Assembly: GCA_964429995.1 (NCBI GenBank)
Contig: CAYSDY010000003.1
Location: 1 to 64,000, forward strand
Length of the DNA stretch: 64,000 bases
From: UBA583 sp964429995
GTDB taxonomy: Archaea > Nanobdellota > Nanobdellia > Woesearchaeales > UBA583
Direction: 5' to 3'
A program made the translations under genes and the position numbers. Positions 42,314 through 50,912 of this stretch are shown here, one piece after another. Every line of letters begins with the position of its first letter. Position 1 is the first letter of the stretch. The notes beneath the pieces are model-generated. The model ran no database searches and was not told the DNA's origin. It saw only the letters and a program-made list of their open reading frames with translations.

Positions 42314-43626
42314 AAATGATAAAAAACATAAATTTGAAATTGATGTTAATGTTAGTATTAATTGGGGTATTTTGTGTAAATGCATATTCAGCTGTAAGCG
42401 ATATGAATGATCTTGTACATCTTGATGTAAATCTTTTAAATCAGAATCCTGATCCAGCATATGCTGGAGATATTGTTGAAATTGCTTTATCTTTAAAGAA
42501 TGCTGGTTATGGAGTCATGAATTTAGATCAGAATACTTATTTTAGAATAGAGGACATGTATCCTTTTACAGTTATTTCAGAAAGTTATATACAGCTTGGA
42601 AATGTCTATTCTGATTCTTCGTATTTAAGTACTAAGAAAATTAAGCTTCAGATAGATTCTAACGCTAAATCTGGCAATTATGAACTAATTGTAAAAGAAG
42701 TAAGAGGAAATATTGTTTATGAACATAAAATTCCTGTATCAATAGCATCAGATAATAATATAGATGTTATCTCAATAGATAAAAACTCTATAAAACCAGG
42801 TGCTATAGATGAAATAACATTTACAATAAAGAATGTTGGAAGCAGTGATTTGCAAAATATAGAGTTTGAATGGGAAAATGATAATGCGGTTCTTTTACCT
42901 GTTAATGGTGATAATAGGATGTTTGTTGAAAGGCTTAATATAGGAGAACAAAAAAATGTGACTTTTGCAATAAGTGCAAGTTCTGCTGTATCAGCTGATC
43001 TTTACAAATTGAAATTGAGCATTATATATAAGAATCATAAAACATCAGAAACAAATAAAGAAACCTCAATTGCAGGAATATATGTTGGAGGTGATACTGA
43101 ATTTGATTTAACATATGATGAACAGTCAGGTACTGATTATATCTTTACTGTTTCTAATATTGGTGCAAATGATGCAACAGCTGTAAGGGTTTTTATTGAT
43201 AATTCTTCTACTTGGATTGCAAATGGGAAATCTTCTGAGATGATAGGAAATCTTAATAAAGGTGATTATACTACTTTTTCATTTGTGTTTGATAAAACTT
43301 CATCATCTGATCTTCTTTTAAGAATTGATTATACTGATACATCAGGAAATAGGATTAGTGAATACAAAAAGATCAAAATGAACACTAAATCGCAAGAAGT
43401 TGGTGGTTATTTGCAAAATCAAAGTTCTTTGAGAAGCAGTACACAACAAATAACTGGCAATACAAGAAATAATAATCCTATGAGTGGTTTGCAGACAGGA
43501 ATGAGTACTTTAAAAAAATGGTTTACTTATACTGTATATTTGTTAATTGGATCTGTTGTTTTACTTGTTACATATAGAGTTACAAAAAAAATAATAAGAA
43601 AAAAAAAATTAAAAAATCAAAATTAA
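42310..43626 (+). CDS. Secreted/anchored beta-sandwich protein of the ABC operon
   Basis: Protein of 438 residues. Signal peptide (LMLMLVLIGVFCVNAYSA), then three to four immunoglobulin-like beta domains of the NEW3/CARDB kind (PDPAYAGDIVEIALSLKNAG, then SIKPGAIDEITFTIKNVGSS, then IFTVSNIGANDATAVRVFID), and a C-terminal membrane helix (YTVYLLIGSVVLLVTYRV) followed by a Lys-rich end. COG1361-type proteins like this often accompany ABC exporters in archaea and are thought to act like membrane fusion partners. Its start codon overlaps the stop of the ATPase gene. Confidence 0.8.
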   Translation: MKMIKNINLKLMLMLVLIGVFCVNAYSAVSDMNDLVHLDVNLLNQNPDPAYAGDIVEIALSLKNAGYGVMNLDQNTYFRIEDMYPFTVISESYIQLGNVYSDSSYLSTKKIKLQIDSNAKSGNYELIVKEVRGNIVYEHKIPVSIASDNNIDVISIDKNSIKPGAIDEITFTIKNVGSSDLQNIEFEWENDNAVLLPVNGDNRMFVERLNIGEQKNVTFAISASSAVSADLYKLKLSIIYKNHKTSETNKETSIAGIYVGGDTEFDLTYDEQSGTDYIFTVSNIGANDATAVRVFIDNSSTWIANGKSSEMIGNLNKGDYTTFSFVFDKTSSSDLLLRIDYTDTSGNRISEYKKIKMNTKSQEVGGYLQNQSSLRSSTQQITGNTRNNNPMSGLQTGMSTLKKWFTYTVYLLIGSVVLLVTYRVTKKIIRKKKLKNQN

Positions 43627-43661
43627 CTTTTATATGAAGTTATTATATATACTATACGCAA

Positions 43662-44882
43662 ATGAAATTTAAAAAAAGCTTTATGATGGCATTGAACATG
43701 GTTTTTCATGCAAAACTAAGATCTTGGCTTACAATTCTTGGAATAGTTATAGGTGTTGCATCTGTTATAAGTATTGTTGGAATTGGTAGTGGCATGAATC
43801 AACAGATGATGGATAATATGGGAACATTAGAAGCTGATATCATAACTATAACACCAGGTTATTCAAGAGCACAAGGTTTTTCACAAGGACAAAATAGAGA
43901 AAATCCTTTTAGGGAAAGTTCTTCTTCATCAAGTTCTCAAAAACCACTTACTGATAAAGATGTTCAGGCACTTAGAGGCATAAATAATGTTGCTCTTATA
44001 AATACACAGATAAGCGGACAGGTAGATCTTACATATCTTGGTGAAAAAGGGAAATTTACAGTTACTGGGGTAAATCAAAAAGTATATGCTCAAATAACAT
44101 CAACTAAAATAAGCGATGGTAGAATGCTAAGTGCTTCAGATTCAAATGTTATATTAATAGGTAAACAACTTGCAAGTAGTTTTTTTGAAAAAGAGATTAA
44201 AGTTGGTCAATTACTTACAATAGAAGGAAGAAATTTTAGAGTTGTTGGAATAATTGATGAAGCCAATTCAAGAGCAATCATAATGCCAATAGATGCAGCT
44301 TTTGAAGTACTTAAGGATTCAACGAAAGGGGAATATGGTTCTATAATAGTTAAGATAAAAGATGCAGATAAGTTAAATGAAACAGAATCAGAGATACAAA
44401 CTAAGCTTTTAAGATCAAGAAATCTTAATAAAGATAAACAGGATTTTTCAATAAGAACAAACTCACAATCCAATAGTATGCGAGAGGAAATGACTAGCAC
44501 TCTTACAACTTTTCTTACTGCAATAGCTTCTGTATCTCTTATTGTTGGAGCTGTAGGTATAGCAAATACTATGTTTACAGCAGTACTTGAGAAAACAAAA
44601 GACATAGGTATAATGAAATCTATTGGTGCAAGAAATGAAGATATACTTATTATATTTTTATTGAATGCAGGATTTATAGGCCTTGTTGGGGGTGCAATAG
44701 GTGTTATGTTTGGATATATATTATCGTTTGTGCTAACAGCAATAGGGCTTACAAGCGTTATAAGTATAAAAATAGTGTTTATGACATTAGCTGTTGCTAT
44801 AATGGTTGGAATGATTAGTGGATTTATTCCTGCAATTAATGCATCAAAATTAAATCCTGTTGAAGCACTAAGAAGGGATTAA
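43662..44882 (+). CDS. MacB/FtsX-type ABC permease
   Basis: Membrane component of 406 residues. First helix WLTILGIVIGVASVISIVGI, then an external MacB-type domain (residues about 45-270, with a Ser/Gln-rich stretch GFSQGQNRENPFRESSSSSS), then three helices (TFLTAIASVSLIVGAVGIANTMF, FIGLVGGAIGVMFGYILSF, and the last with GFIPAINASKLNPVEALRRD). KTKDIGIMKSIGARNEDI is the coupling motif. It forms an exporter with the ATPase at 41573; substrate unknown. Confidence 0.92.
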   Translation: MKFKKSFMMALNMVFHAKLRSWLTILGIVIGVASVISIVGIGSGMNQQMMDNMGTLEADIITITPGYSRAQGFSQGQNRENPFRESSSSSSSQKPLTDKDVQALRGINNVALINTQISGQVDLTYLGEKGKFTVTGVNQKVYAQITSTKISDGRMLSASDSNVILIGKQLASSFFEKEIKVGQLLTIEGRNFRVVGIIDEANSRAIIMPIDAAFEVLKDSTKGEYGSIIVKIKDADKLNETESEIQTKLLRSRNLNKDKQDFSIRTNSQSNSMREEMTSTLTTFLTAIASVSLIVGAVGIANTMFTAVLEKTKDIGIMKSIGARNEDILIIFLLNAGFIGLVGGAIGVMFGYILSFVLTAIGLTSVISIKIVFMTLAVAIMVGMISGFIPAINASKLNPVEALRRD

Positions 44883-44947
44883 TGTATCAATAATCCATCT
44901 TGTTTATAAACAAAGTAAAATAAAAAATAATTAATTTAATTAAAAAA

Positions 44948-45616
44948 ATGAAACCTTACATGTTAAAGCCATATATGCCAGCACCAAACAGATTTATTCC
45001 ATACTGTGGAGCTTTGGAGATTTTATTTCTTGTGTTAATTGTGTTATCTTCTTTGTATATTTATTCTAAAACAAAAAAAATATATGAACTCTCAGAACAT
45101 AAAGGGATAAAATATTTCAGATACGGTTTTATGTGTTTTGCAATTTCGCATTCTTTTCTCATTTTGCATTCAATGCTTAAGAATATGATATTTAAAACAA
45201 GAATATTGGAAAATTTTTTTTTGTTTGAAGTATATTCATGGATATATCTTACAGGGATTCTTTTCTTAATATCAAGTATGTTTTCTGATGAAATCAATGA
45301 AAAATATATCTACTTTGGATCACTTTTTATATTTATTTTAGGAATTTTTTTTGAATCAAAGTTTTTTATGATTATATATTCTACAATACTTATAATAATA
45401 TTGGGTATAATAAGTATCATAAAGTTATATAAGGACAAAAAAAAACACTTTTCTTTAATATACATAATATACATACTAGTTTTTTCATCTTGGCTTGTAA
45501 GTTTTGTTGGTAGAATATTTACTAATATTTATGTAAGAGGTAACATAATAAATGATATTTTAAGATCTTTAATTTTTCTTTACATGGCATATTTGGTTAA
45601 TAAAAAGTTAAAATGA
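44948..45616 (+). CDS. Multi-helix membrane protein of module 2
   Basis: Membrane protein of 222 residues with about seven helices (ALEILFLVLIVLSSLYIYSK, YGFMCFAISHSFLIL, SIIKLYKD loop, YIIYILVFSSWLVSFVGRIF). After the first helix comes KTKKIYELSEHKGIKYFRYG, matching TIKVYVFSSYKPIKYL at 23.3 kb and NTHKMYIISKYEGLKIF at 48.4 kb. It overlaps the winged-helix gene at 45613 by 4 nt. Likely a membrane sensor partner; inferred from recurrence. Confidence 0.7.
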   Translation: MKPYMLKPYMPAPNRFIPYCGALEILFLVLIVLSSLYIYSKTKKIYELSEHKGIKYFRYGFMCFAISHSFLILHSMLKNMIFKTRILENFFLFEVYSWIYLTGILFLISSMFSDEINEKYIYFGSLFIFILGIFFESKFFMIIYSTILIIILGIISIIKLYKDKKKHFSLIYIIYILVFSSWLVSFVGRIFTNIYVRGNIINDILRSLIFLYMAYLVNKKLK

Positions 45617-45897
45617 ATAATAAAACTTTAAAAAGGGATAAATTAAAGGTAATATATGATATATTAAAAATAATACGAGAACATAATAATTCTATAAGAG
45701 CAACACCTCTTTTAAGATTTTCAAATTTATCTTTTCGTTCATTTTCAGAATATGAATCAGAGATAATACAAAAAGAATTTATTAAAATAATTGAGGATAA
45801 AAAGAAAAAAAAATATTATACATTAACAAGCAAGGGATTTGAATATTTGGATAAATATAAATTGATACAAAGATTTATTGAAGATTTTGACCTATAA
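45613..45897 (+). CDS. Winged-helix regulator of module 2
   Basis: HTH_45-type protein of 94 residues: KRDKLKVIYDILKIIREHNN, ATPLLRFSNLSFRSFSEYES, then wing KYYTLTSKGFEYLDKYKLIQ and the acidic end FIEDFDL. Related to 22414 and 47620. Here the order is membrane protein first, overlap ATGA, then regulator, as in the other two modules. Confidence 0.8.
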   Translation: MNNKTLKRDKLKVIYDILKIIREHNNSIRATPLLRFSNLSFRSFSEYESEIIQKEFIKIIEDKKKKKYYTLTSKGFEYLDKYKLIQRFIEDFDL

Positions 45898-45937
45898 TTC
45901 AAAAAACTTATTAAATGTAATAAATTGAAATATATTT

Positions 45938-46405
45938 ATGGATGTTAATTCTTTACCTTACAGAAAAAATGTTGCCATTATAGCATTTAAAGATGACAAA
46001 TTTTTGTTAGTTAATAAGCATGAATTTGAAGAGGATTGGTGGAAGTTTCCTCAAGGTGGCTTAGATGAAAATGAAAATCTTGAAGTTGGTGCTAGAAGAG
46101 AATTTTTAGAAGAAGTTTGCTCTGATAAAATTAAGATTATAGGTATTAGCAAATTTTCTCATAAGTACGATTGGCATAATATGGAACTTGTTCAAAGGAA
46201 ACAAGCAAGAGGACAAGAACAATATTTTGTTATTGCAAAGTTTGTAGGAAAATTTTCAGATGTTAAGCCTGATGGCAAAGAAATCCGAAAAATTGATTGG
46301 GTGAATTTAGAAACAATACAAAGATATTGTGATGAAAATAAAGATTTGTTTGGAATGTATAATGGTTTAATTCCAAAAATATTAAAAGAATTCAATTTTA
46401 TTTAA
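45938..46405 (+). CDS. Nudix hydrolase, RppH/Ap4A type
   Basis: Pyrophosphohydrolase of 155 residues. The Nudix box is complete: GGLDENENLEVGARREFLEE followed by V, fitting G-x5-E-x7-R-E-x-x-E-E. DWWKFPQGG precedes it, as in RppH and diadenosine polyphosphate hydrolases. RQKARGQEQYFVIAKF further resembles the RppH group. Probable substrates are dinucleoside polyphosphates or capped/triphosphate 5' ends. Single gene. Confidence 0.9.
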   Translation: MDVNSLPYRKNVAIIAFKDDKFLLVNKHEFEEDWWKFPQGGLDENENLEVGARREFLEEVCSDKIKIIGISKFSHKYDWHNMELVQRKQARGQEQYFVIAKFVGKFSDVKPDGKEIRKIDWVNLETIQRYCDENKDLFGMYNGLIPKILKEFNFI

Positions 46406-46450
46406 AACAAGGTTGTTTAAAATTCTTTTTTTTGTTAATTTTTTAAATAT

Positions 46451-46671
46451 TGAGAATTTTAAAAAAACCCAAAAAATTCTCAGAAGAGTGTTATCAAAAA
46501 ACCCTTATAAGCCCTAATTGAACAAGTTCAATTCCAAATTTATTCCTTTGAATACTCCACTGCTCTGTGCTTTAATATTCAAAGGAATGATCAAAAATTG
46601 CAATAAAAAAAATTGAGTGATAAATACCCCATCATTTATTCATAGGAATAACTCAAATTTTGCGATTTTTG
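46451..46671. ncRNA. Possible structured RNA, four nested hairpins
   Basis: Non-coding stretch with unusually many perfect inverted repeats: TGAGAATTTT/AAAATTCTCA (46451-46460 with 46473-46482); AATTGAAC/GTTCAATT (46516-46533); ATTCCTTTGAATA/TATTCAAAGGAAT (46542-46554 with 46576-46588), whose 21-nt loop holds CAC-TGCTCT-GTG; and an outer stem CAAAAATTGCA/TGCGATTTTTG (46592-46602 with 46661-46671) with one G-T wobble enclosing TTGAGT/ACTCAA. It lies between two plus-strand genes. It may be an RNA gene, a leader of the next gene, or a relic of a small mobile element. Strand undecided. Confidence 0.35.
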
Positions 46672-46749
46672 TTTTATAGGTTTTTTACAACCCTCTATTA
46701 TTTGAAAAATCAGCAAAAGCCTTTTAATAAAATATGTATTATCATTTTT

Positions 46750-47625
46750 ATGATAAATACAGTTGTTGTTCATAATGGTAATTTTCATGCTGATGATGTT
46801 TTTGCTGTTGCTATTTTGCAGATGATATATCCAAAGGTTCAAATAATAAGAACAAGGGATGAAAAAATTATTAAAAAAGCTGATTTGCGTGTTGATATAG
46901 GTTTAAAATATGATCCTTTAACTAATGATTTTGACCATCACCAAATAGATGGTGCTGGTTTTAGGGAAAATGGAATTCCATATGCCTCTGTTGGACTTAT
47001 ATGGAAACACTTTTGGAATAAACTTGTTGATAACACAGAAGAGTTTAAGTATATTGATGAAAAAATAATACAATGTATTGATGCTGATGATAATGGATTT
47101 AAAGTTTATAAGAGTGAAATAGCATCTCCTTACACATTATCGATGTTAATAACTTCTTTTACTCCTGATTGGCAGGATAAAAAACAGGATTTTGATAAAA
47201 AATTTTTTACTGCTGTAAAATTTGCAAAACAAATTCTAAAAATTGAAATAAAAAAGGCTAAAGGATACTCTAAGGCAGGAAAAATGCTTAAAATTGCACT
47301 TGAAAAAAATAAAAAGAACTACCTAGTATTAAATAAACCTTGTCCATGGAAAAGCTATTTGATAGACAATAATGCGAAAATTGATTTTGTAATATATGAG
47401 TCTACATCAAACAGTAATTGGCATATTCAGGCAGTACCATTTAGAAAAGATAGTTTCGATGTAAAAAAAGAATTTCCAAAGGAATTTGCAGGATTAAAGG
47501 ATGATGAATTATCTAAGAAGACAGGCATAAGTGATTCAGTTTTTTGTCATAGAAATTTGTTCCTTATGGTTTTTAAAAGCAAAGAAAGTGCTATAAAAAT
47601 GGCTGAAATTATGAATACTTTATAA
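46750..47625 (+). CDS. MYG1-family (UPF0160) metal-dependent hydrolase
   Basis: Protein of 291 residues from the ATG at 46750 (MINTVVVHNGNFHADDVFA). DHH-like metal site: VHNGNFHADDVFAVA, RVDIGLKYDP, FDHHQIDGAG, then IQCIDADDNG; C-terminal VDKEFPKEFAGL-like region PKEFAGLKDDEL with GISDSVFCHRNLFL. Eukaryotic MYG1 is a 3'-5' exoribonuclease; the prokaryotic role is open. The longer frame upstream is not used: a TATA-like ATAAAATAT lies about 25 nt before 46750. It converges with the regulator at 47620 (6-nt overlap). Confidence 0.88.
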   Translation: MINTVVVHNGNFHADDVFAVAILQMIYPKVQIIRTRDEKIIKKADLRVDIGLKYDPLTNDFDHHQIDGAGFRENGIPYASVGLIWKHFWNKLVDNTEEFKYIDEKIIQCIDADDNGFKVYKSEIASPYTLSMLITSFTPDWQDKKQDFDKKFFTAVKFAKQILKIEIKKAKGYSKAGKMLKIALEKNKKNYLVLNKPCPWKSYLIDNNAKIDFVIYESTSNSNWHIQAVPFRKDSFDVKKEFPKEFAGLKDDELSKKTGISDSVFCHRNLFLMVFKSKESAIKMAEIMNTL

Positions 47626-47892
47626 ACCAAAATTTTCAATAACAAGTTTGATTTCTTTGTATTTATCTATGAATGTGTTTCCTTTTTGCGTTAACCTGTA
47701 GTGTTTTATGTGTTTAATTGATAATTCTTCTACAAATTCTTTTTCTAATAGTTCTTGTATGTATTCTTTAAACATTAATGATGAAAGGTTGGATGACTGT
47801 AAAAGTTTTGTGGGCCTTATTTGACTTGAATTATTCCTTATGACAAGTAATATGTCATAAATAAGATCCAACCTTTCTCTTTTTTTTGCCAT
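47620..47892 (-). CDS. Winged-helix regulator of module 3
   Basis: HTH_45-type protein of 90 residues: MAKKRERLDLIYDILLVIRN, TKLLQSSNLSSLMFKEYIQE, wing HYRLTQKGNTFIDKYKEIKL and the end VIENFGL. The first 18 residues nearly equal those of the regulator at 22414. It follows the membrane protein at 47894 with a 1-nt gap. The terminal 6 nt overlap the end of the convergent MYG1-like gene. Confidence 0.82.
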   Translation of the reverse strand: MAKKRERLDLIYDILLVIRNNSSQIRPTKLLQSSNLSSLMFKEYIQELLEKEFVEELSIKHIKHYRLTQKGNTFIDKYKEIKLVIENFGL

Positions 47893-47893
47893 C

Positions 47894-48553
47894 TTACGAG
47901 TTCTTAAATGTAGTTTTTACTGTTCCTGCATAAAGTATTATAAAAACAAAAAATATAACTGAATTAACATACCATCTTAAATAAGGTATGAAACGAAATA
48001 CAATGTTTGAGATGTATGACAAAAATGTTAATACAAGGACAAAAAAATATAGTTTTATGTATTTTCTTTCGTTTTTTTGCAACTTGAGCATTATGTACTT
48101 GTTGTAGAGCAAAAACAATGTATATGAAAAAATGCAAAATGCAATGAAATATAGTATAAATGAATTAAATAATCCTATTATTGCAACTAATATTGAAACT
48201 ATGAAAAGTAGAATAATTTTAAAAGATACATCCTTTTTTTTTGTTGAAAAGTTTTTCCATGTAAGACTATATGAAAGATATAAAAGTGAAGATATTAATG
48301 AAATGTAACTGACTAATTTAATTGTATTGTATAAATTAGAACTAAGTATTGATAATTTTGGAATCATATAATAAAGAAAAAATCTTGAAAAATTTTCAAT
48401 ACCAAATAATAAGAATGCAAGACTAAATATTTTTAACCCTTCATATTTACTTATTATATACATTTTATGCGTATTATTAAATATCATAAATGCAATAGCT
48501 GATGTCAATACAGGTATAAAAAAGATTAATTTATCAATTATTGAGTCTATCAT
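47894..48553 (-). CDS. Multi-helix membrane protein of module 3
   Basis: Membrane protein of 219 residues with about seven helices (IDKLIFFIPVLTSAIAFMIF, SLAFLLFGIENFSRFFLYYM, ILLFIVSILVAIIGLFNSFI, FFVLVLTFLSYISNIVF). NTHKMYIISKYEGLKIFSLA follows the first helix, the same place and pattern as in modules 1 and 2. Next gene, 1 nt on, is the winged-helix partner. No catalytic motif is seen. Confidence 0.7.
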   Translation of the reverse strand: MIDSIIDKLIFFIPVLTSAIAFMIFNNTHKMYIISKYEGLKIFSLAFLLFGIENFSRFFLYYMIPKLSILSSNLYNTIKLVSYISLISSLLYLSYSLTWKNFSTKKKDVSFKIILLFIVSILVAIIGLFNSFILYFIAFCIFSYTLFLLYNKYIMLKLQKNERKYIKLYFFVLVLTFLSYISNIVFRFIPYLRWYVNSVIFFVFIILYAGTVKTTFKNS

Positions 48554-48639
48554 AGAAATATATTACATCATTTATTTAAATAGTTTTATGGAGTTTAACT
48601 TCATATTGTTTATAAATCAGTATTTAATAATATATAGTT

Positions 48640-49074
48640 ATGGTTCATGAAAATATGAAAAAATTGAGTCGTTCTTGTGATAATAAAAAAATTGCAGGAG
48701 TATGTGCAGGTATTGGTGAATACTTTGAAATAGATCCTATATGGATTAGATTAATAATGCTTTTATTAATATTTTTTGATGGAGTAGGACTTATAATATA
48801 TATTATATTGTGGATACTTATGCCTGAAAGAGAAGAGGATAAGGGCAAAAAAAAAACACCAATAGAAGAGAGAGTTGAGTCAGCATCAAAGAAAATAATT
48901 AAGAGCATAGATAATAAAAAGAAAAAAAATGATAAAAGTAATGTTATAGGAATAATAATAATTGTTATAGGATTATTATTTCTTATAAGACAGTTCTTTT
49001 TCAATTTTATGGATAGGATTTTTTGGCCTTTACTTGTAATATCTATAGGTTTAATATTATTGTTAAAAAAATAA
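48640..49074 (+). CDS. PspC-domain membrane protein
   Basis: Protein of 144 residues. The PspC domain covers the first 65 residues: LSRSCDNKKIAGVCAGIGEY, DPIWIRLIMLLLIFFDGVGL and YIILWILMPEREE. A basic linker of about 35 residues is followed by two further helices (VIGIIIIVIGLLFLIRQFF and FWPLLVISIGLILLL), the LiaF/DUF5668-like hairpin. PspC proteins take part in cell-envelope stress response. First gene of an operon with 49076 (1-nt gap) and 50008. Confidence 0.88.
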   Translation: MVHENMKKLSRSCDNKKIAGVCAGIGEYFEIDPIWIRLIMLLLIFFDGVGLIIYIILWILMPEREEDKGKKKTPIEERVESASKKIIKSIDNKKKKNDKSNVIGIIIIVIGLLFLIRQFFFNFMDRIFWPLLVISIGLILLLKK

Positions 49075-49075
49075 A

Positions 49076-50011
49076 ATGGGATTAAAAATCAATACAACGA
49101 CATTTGTAGTTGGCTTTTTGGTATTAGTTTTAGGCATGATTATGCTTTTTAATGTTTTAGGATTAAATATTTTAAATCATTTTTTTATTGTTGATATGAA
49201 ATATGTAAATTATCTGTTTCCAATATTAATAATACTTGCAGGCGTTTTAATACTTACAGATAAAAAGAAATATGGTTTTTTTTTACTTATTTTATCAATA
49301 GTTATGTATTTTTCTTTTGGCATTGGAAACAGCATAAGATATGATGGTTCAGCATATGTTGAGGGTGGATATAACAATATTTCGTTTAATTTTGAAGAGC
49401 CAAATAAAATAATATACAAAATAAGTCATTTTGTTGGCAATGTGAATATCTCAGAAAACATTTATGATAATAAATCAGAAATGACATATTATTCTGCCAG
49501 AATTGATAGTGTTAATATTGTAAACAAATCAAAAGATAAAGATGTGGAAATAACAATAAAACAGGATAATTCTGATAATACATATGATGTTTCAAAATAT
49601 TTTATAGATAGAAAAACATTATTTGATTTTGATTTAAAACTTAACAAAAATGTCAATACAACACTAATAATAGATTCTGCATTGTCAAATTTATTTATTG
49701 ATTTTAGAAATCTTAATGTTGATTATGTAGAACTTAATAGTGGATTATCCTCATATACAATATATACTAATGATAATCACGATATCCATATTAATAGTGG
49801 TTTTAGTACTTTTAACATGTATTTTAAAGATGATAGAAAAATTGTAATAGATCTAAAAGATTCTGAATTGATTGATGTAAATTTACCTTTGGATTTTAAG
49901 AAAATTGGTAATATTTATTATAATTTTGATAATTATTCAAAAGGAGAAGAAGATATTCTTATAACATTTGAAAGTGGTATTTCAAAAATAAATGGAGGTT
50001 ATTACAAATGA
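49076..50011 (+). CDS. LiaF-like membrane protein with beta domain
   Basis: Protein of 311 residues. Four membrane helices at the N-terminus (TFVVGFLVLVLGMIMLFNVLG, YLFPILIILAGVLILTD, YGFFLLILSIVMYFSFGIG) and a long external or cytosolic beta-rich region with repeated short strands (VNISENIYDN, DVSKYFIDR, LIIDSALSNLFIDFRN, YVELNSGLSSYTIY, INSGFSTFNMYF), i.e. a beta-helix-like C-terminus as in LiaF/adhesin-like DUF2154 proteins. Second gene of the PspC operon; start 1 nt after the PspC stop. Confidence 0.7.
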   Translation: MGLKINTTTFVVGFLVLVLGMIMLFNVLGLNILNHFFIVDMKYVNYLFPILIILAGVLILTDKKKYGFFLLILSIVMYFSFGIGNSIRYDGSAYVEGGYNNISFNFEEPNKIIYKISHFVGNVNISENIYDNKSEMTYYSARIDSVNIVNKSKDKDVEITIKQDNSDNTYDVSKYFIDRKTLFDFDLKLNKNVNTTLIIDSALSNLFIDFRNLNVDYVELNSGLSSYTIYTNDNHDIHINSGFSTFNMYFKDDRKIVIDLKDSELIDVNLPLDFKKIGNIYYNFDNYSKGEEDILITFESGISKINGGYYK

Positions 50012-50169
50012 AAATAAGATTTTTCCCAATTTTTATAATTACTTTAGGAATAATTTTTCTTATGCATAATTTGGAAGTTTTAAAATTTAATATACATATA
50101 ATATTTCCTATAGCTTTAATTGAGTTGGGCATGATTTTGATGATTAATAGTGTCAATTCAAATAAGTAA
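50008..50169 (+). CDS. Small two-helix membrane protein, LiaI-like
   Basis: Protein of 53 residues overlapping the previous stop by 4 nt (ATGA). Two hydrophobic helices: FFPIFIITLGIIFLMHNLEV and IIFPIALIELGMILMIN, the same hairpin type as the C-terminus of the PspC protein at 48640. A third component of the envelope-stress-like operon. Assignment to LiaI/DUF5668 is by pattern only. Confidence 0.65.
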   Translation: MKIRFFPIFIITLGIIFLMHNLEVLKFNIHIIFPIALIELGMILMINSVNSNK

Positions 50170-50344
50170 AAAAAATATCTTCAAAAGTCAATAAAATAAT
50201 CTACTATTTTTGGCAAAATGCCTTTGATATACAGAACAATTATTGAAAGATAAATACTTGCTCAGTTAATTTGCTTTGATAGTTTTTGTTTCAAACTTCT
50301 TAATACGAACTACTCGATATAAAATATAATAGAAATATTTAAAG

Positions 50345-50852
50345 ATGATTAATATAGAACCATTAATTAAAGGAGATAAAATTGCACTTATTGCACCATC
50401 AGGCAATCCTAAATCTCAAAAAGATATAGAGGAAATATCTAAACTAATTAGTGAGGCTGGATATTTTGCTGTTCATTCTGATAATATACTAGTACAGGAT
50501 AATAAAGATAAAATAGAAGATATTGAAAAATATTTTTCAGATAAAAGTATAAAAGTAATATTAACTCTTAAAGGAGGATTTTCTTGTAATGAAATTTTGG
50601 AAAAAATAAATTATGATGTAATAAAAAATAATCCTAAGATTTTTATGGGTTTTTCTGATATTACCAATTTATTAATAGCTTTTTATAAAAAATCAGAATT
50701 GAAAACAATTCATGGTCCTATTTTTTCAGAAAAAAAATATTTAGATAAAATTTTTGAAATATACAAAAAATGTATTTAAAACTCGTGAAGAAATGTTTAC
50801 TCAGTTTGAACCAAGAAAATATATTTTTATAGATGAAAATTATATTCAATAA
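50345..50852 (+). pseudogene. Truncated S66 peptidase (LD-carboxypeptidase)
   Basis: The first 144 codons give the N-terminal half of an S66 peptidase: GDKIALIAPSGNP, ILTLKGGFSCNEILEKINYD and the nucleophile region IFMGFSDITNLLIAFY. The usual protein is about 300 residues with a Glu and His in the C-terminal half, which is absent. After the stop near 50777 a different frame continues for 25 codons (TREEMFTQFEPRKYIFIDEN) to 50852, with no S66 similarity that I can see. Probably inactive relic next to a toxin-antitoxin pair. Confidence 0.65.
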
Positions 50853-50880
50853 ATTGTTGCCCCCTTAAAAAATCGATAGA

Positions 50881-50912
50881 TTTATATATTATAGTCGCCT
50901 ATAGCATACTAT
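50881..50912 (+). promoter_or_regulatory. TATA box and double dyad of the RelBE-type operon
   Basis: TTTATATATT (50881-50890) is centred 25 nt before the ATG at 50911. From 50891 the sequence reads ATAG-TCGC-CTATAG-CATA-CTAT, two overlapping inverted repeats with 4-nt spacers that span the transcription start and run into the ATG. This is a likely operator for autorepression by the antitoxin. Confidence 0.5.
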
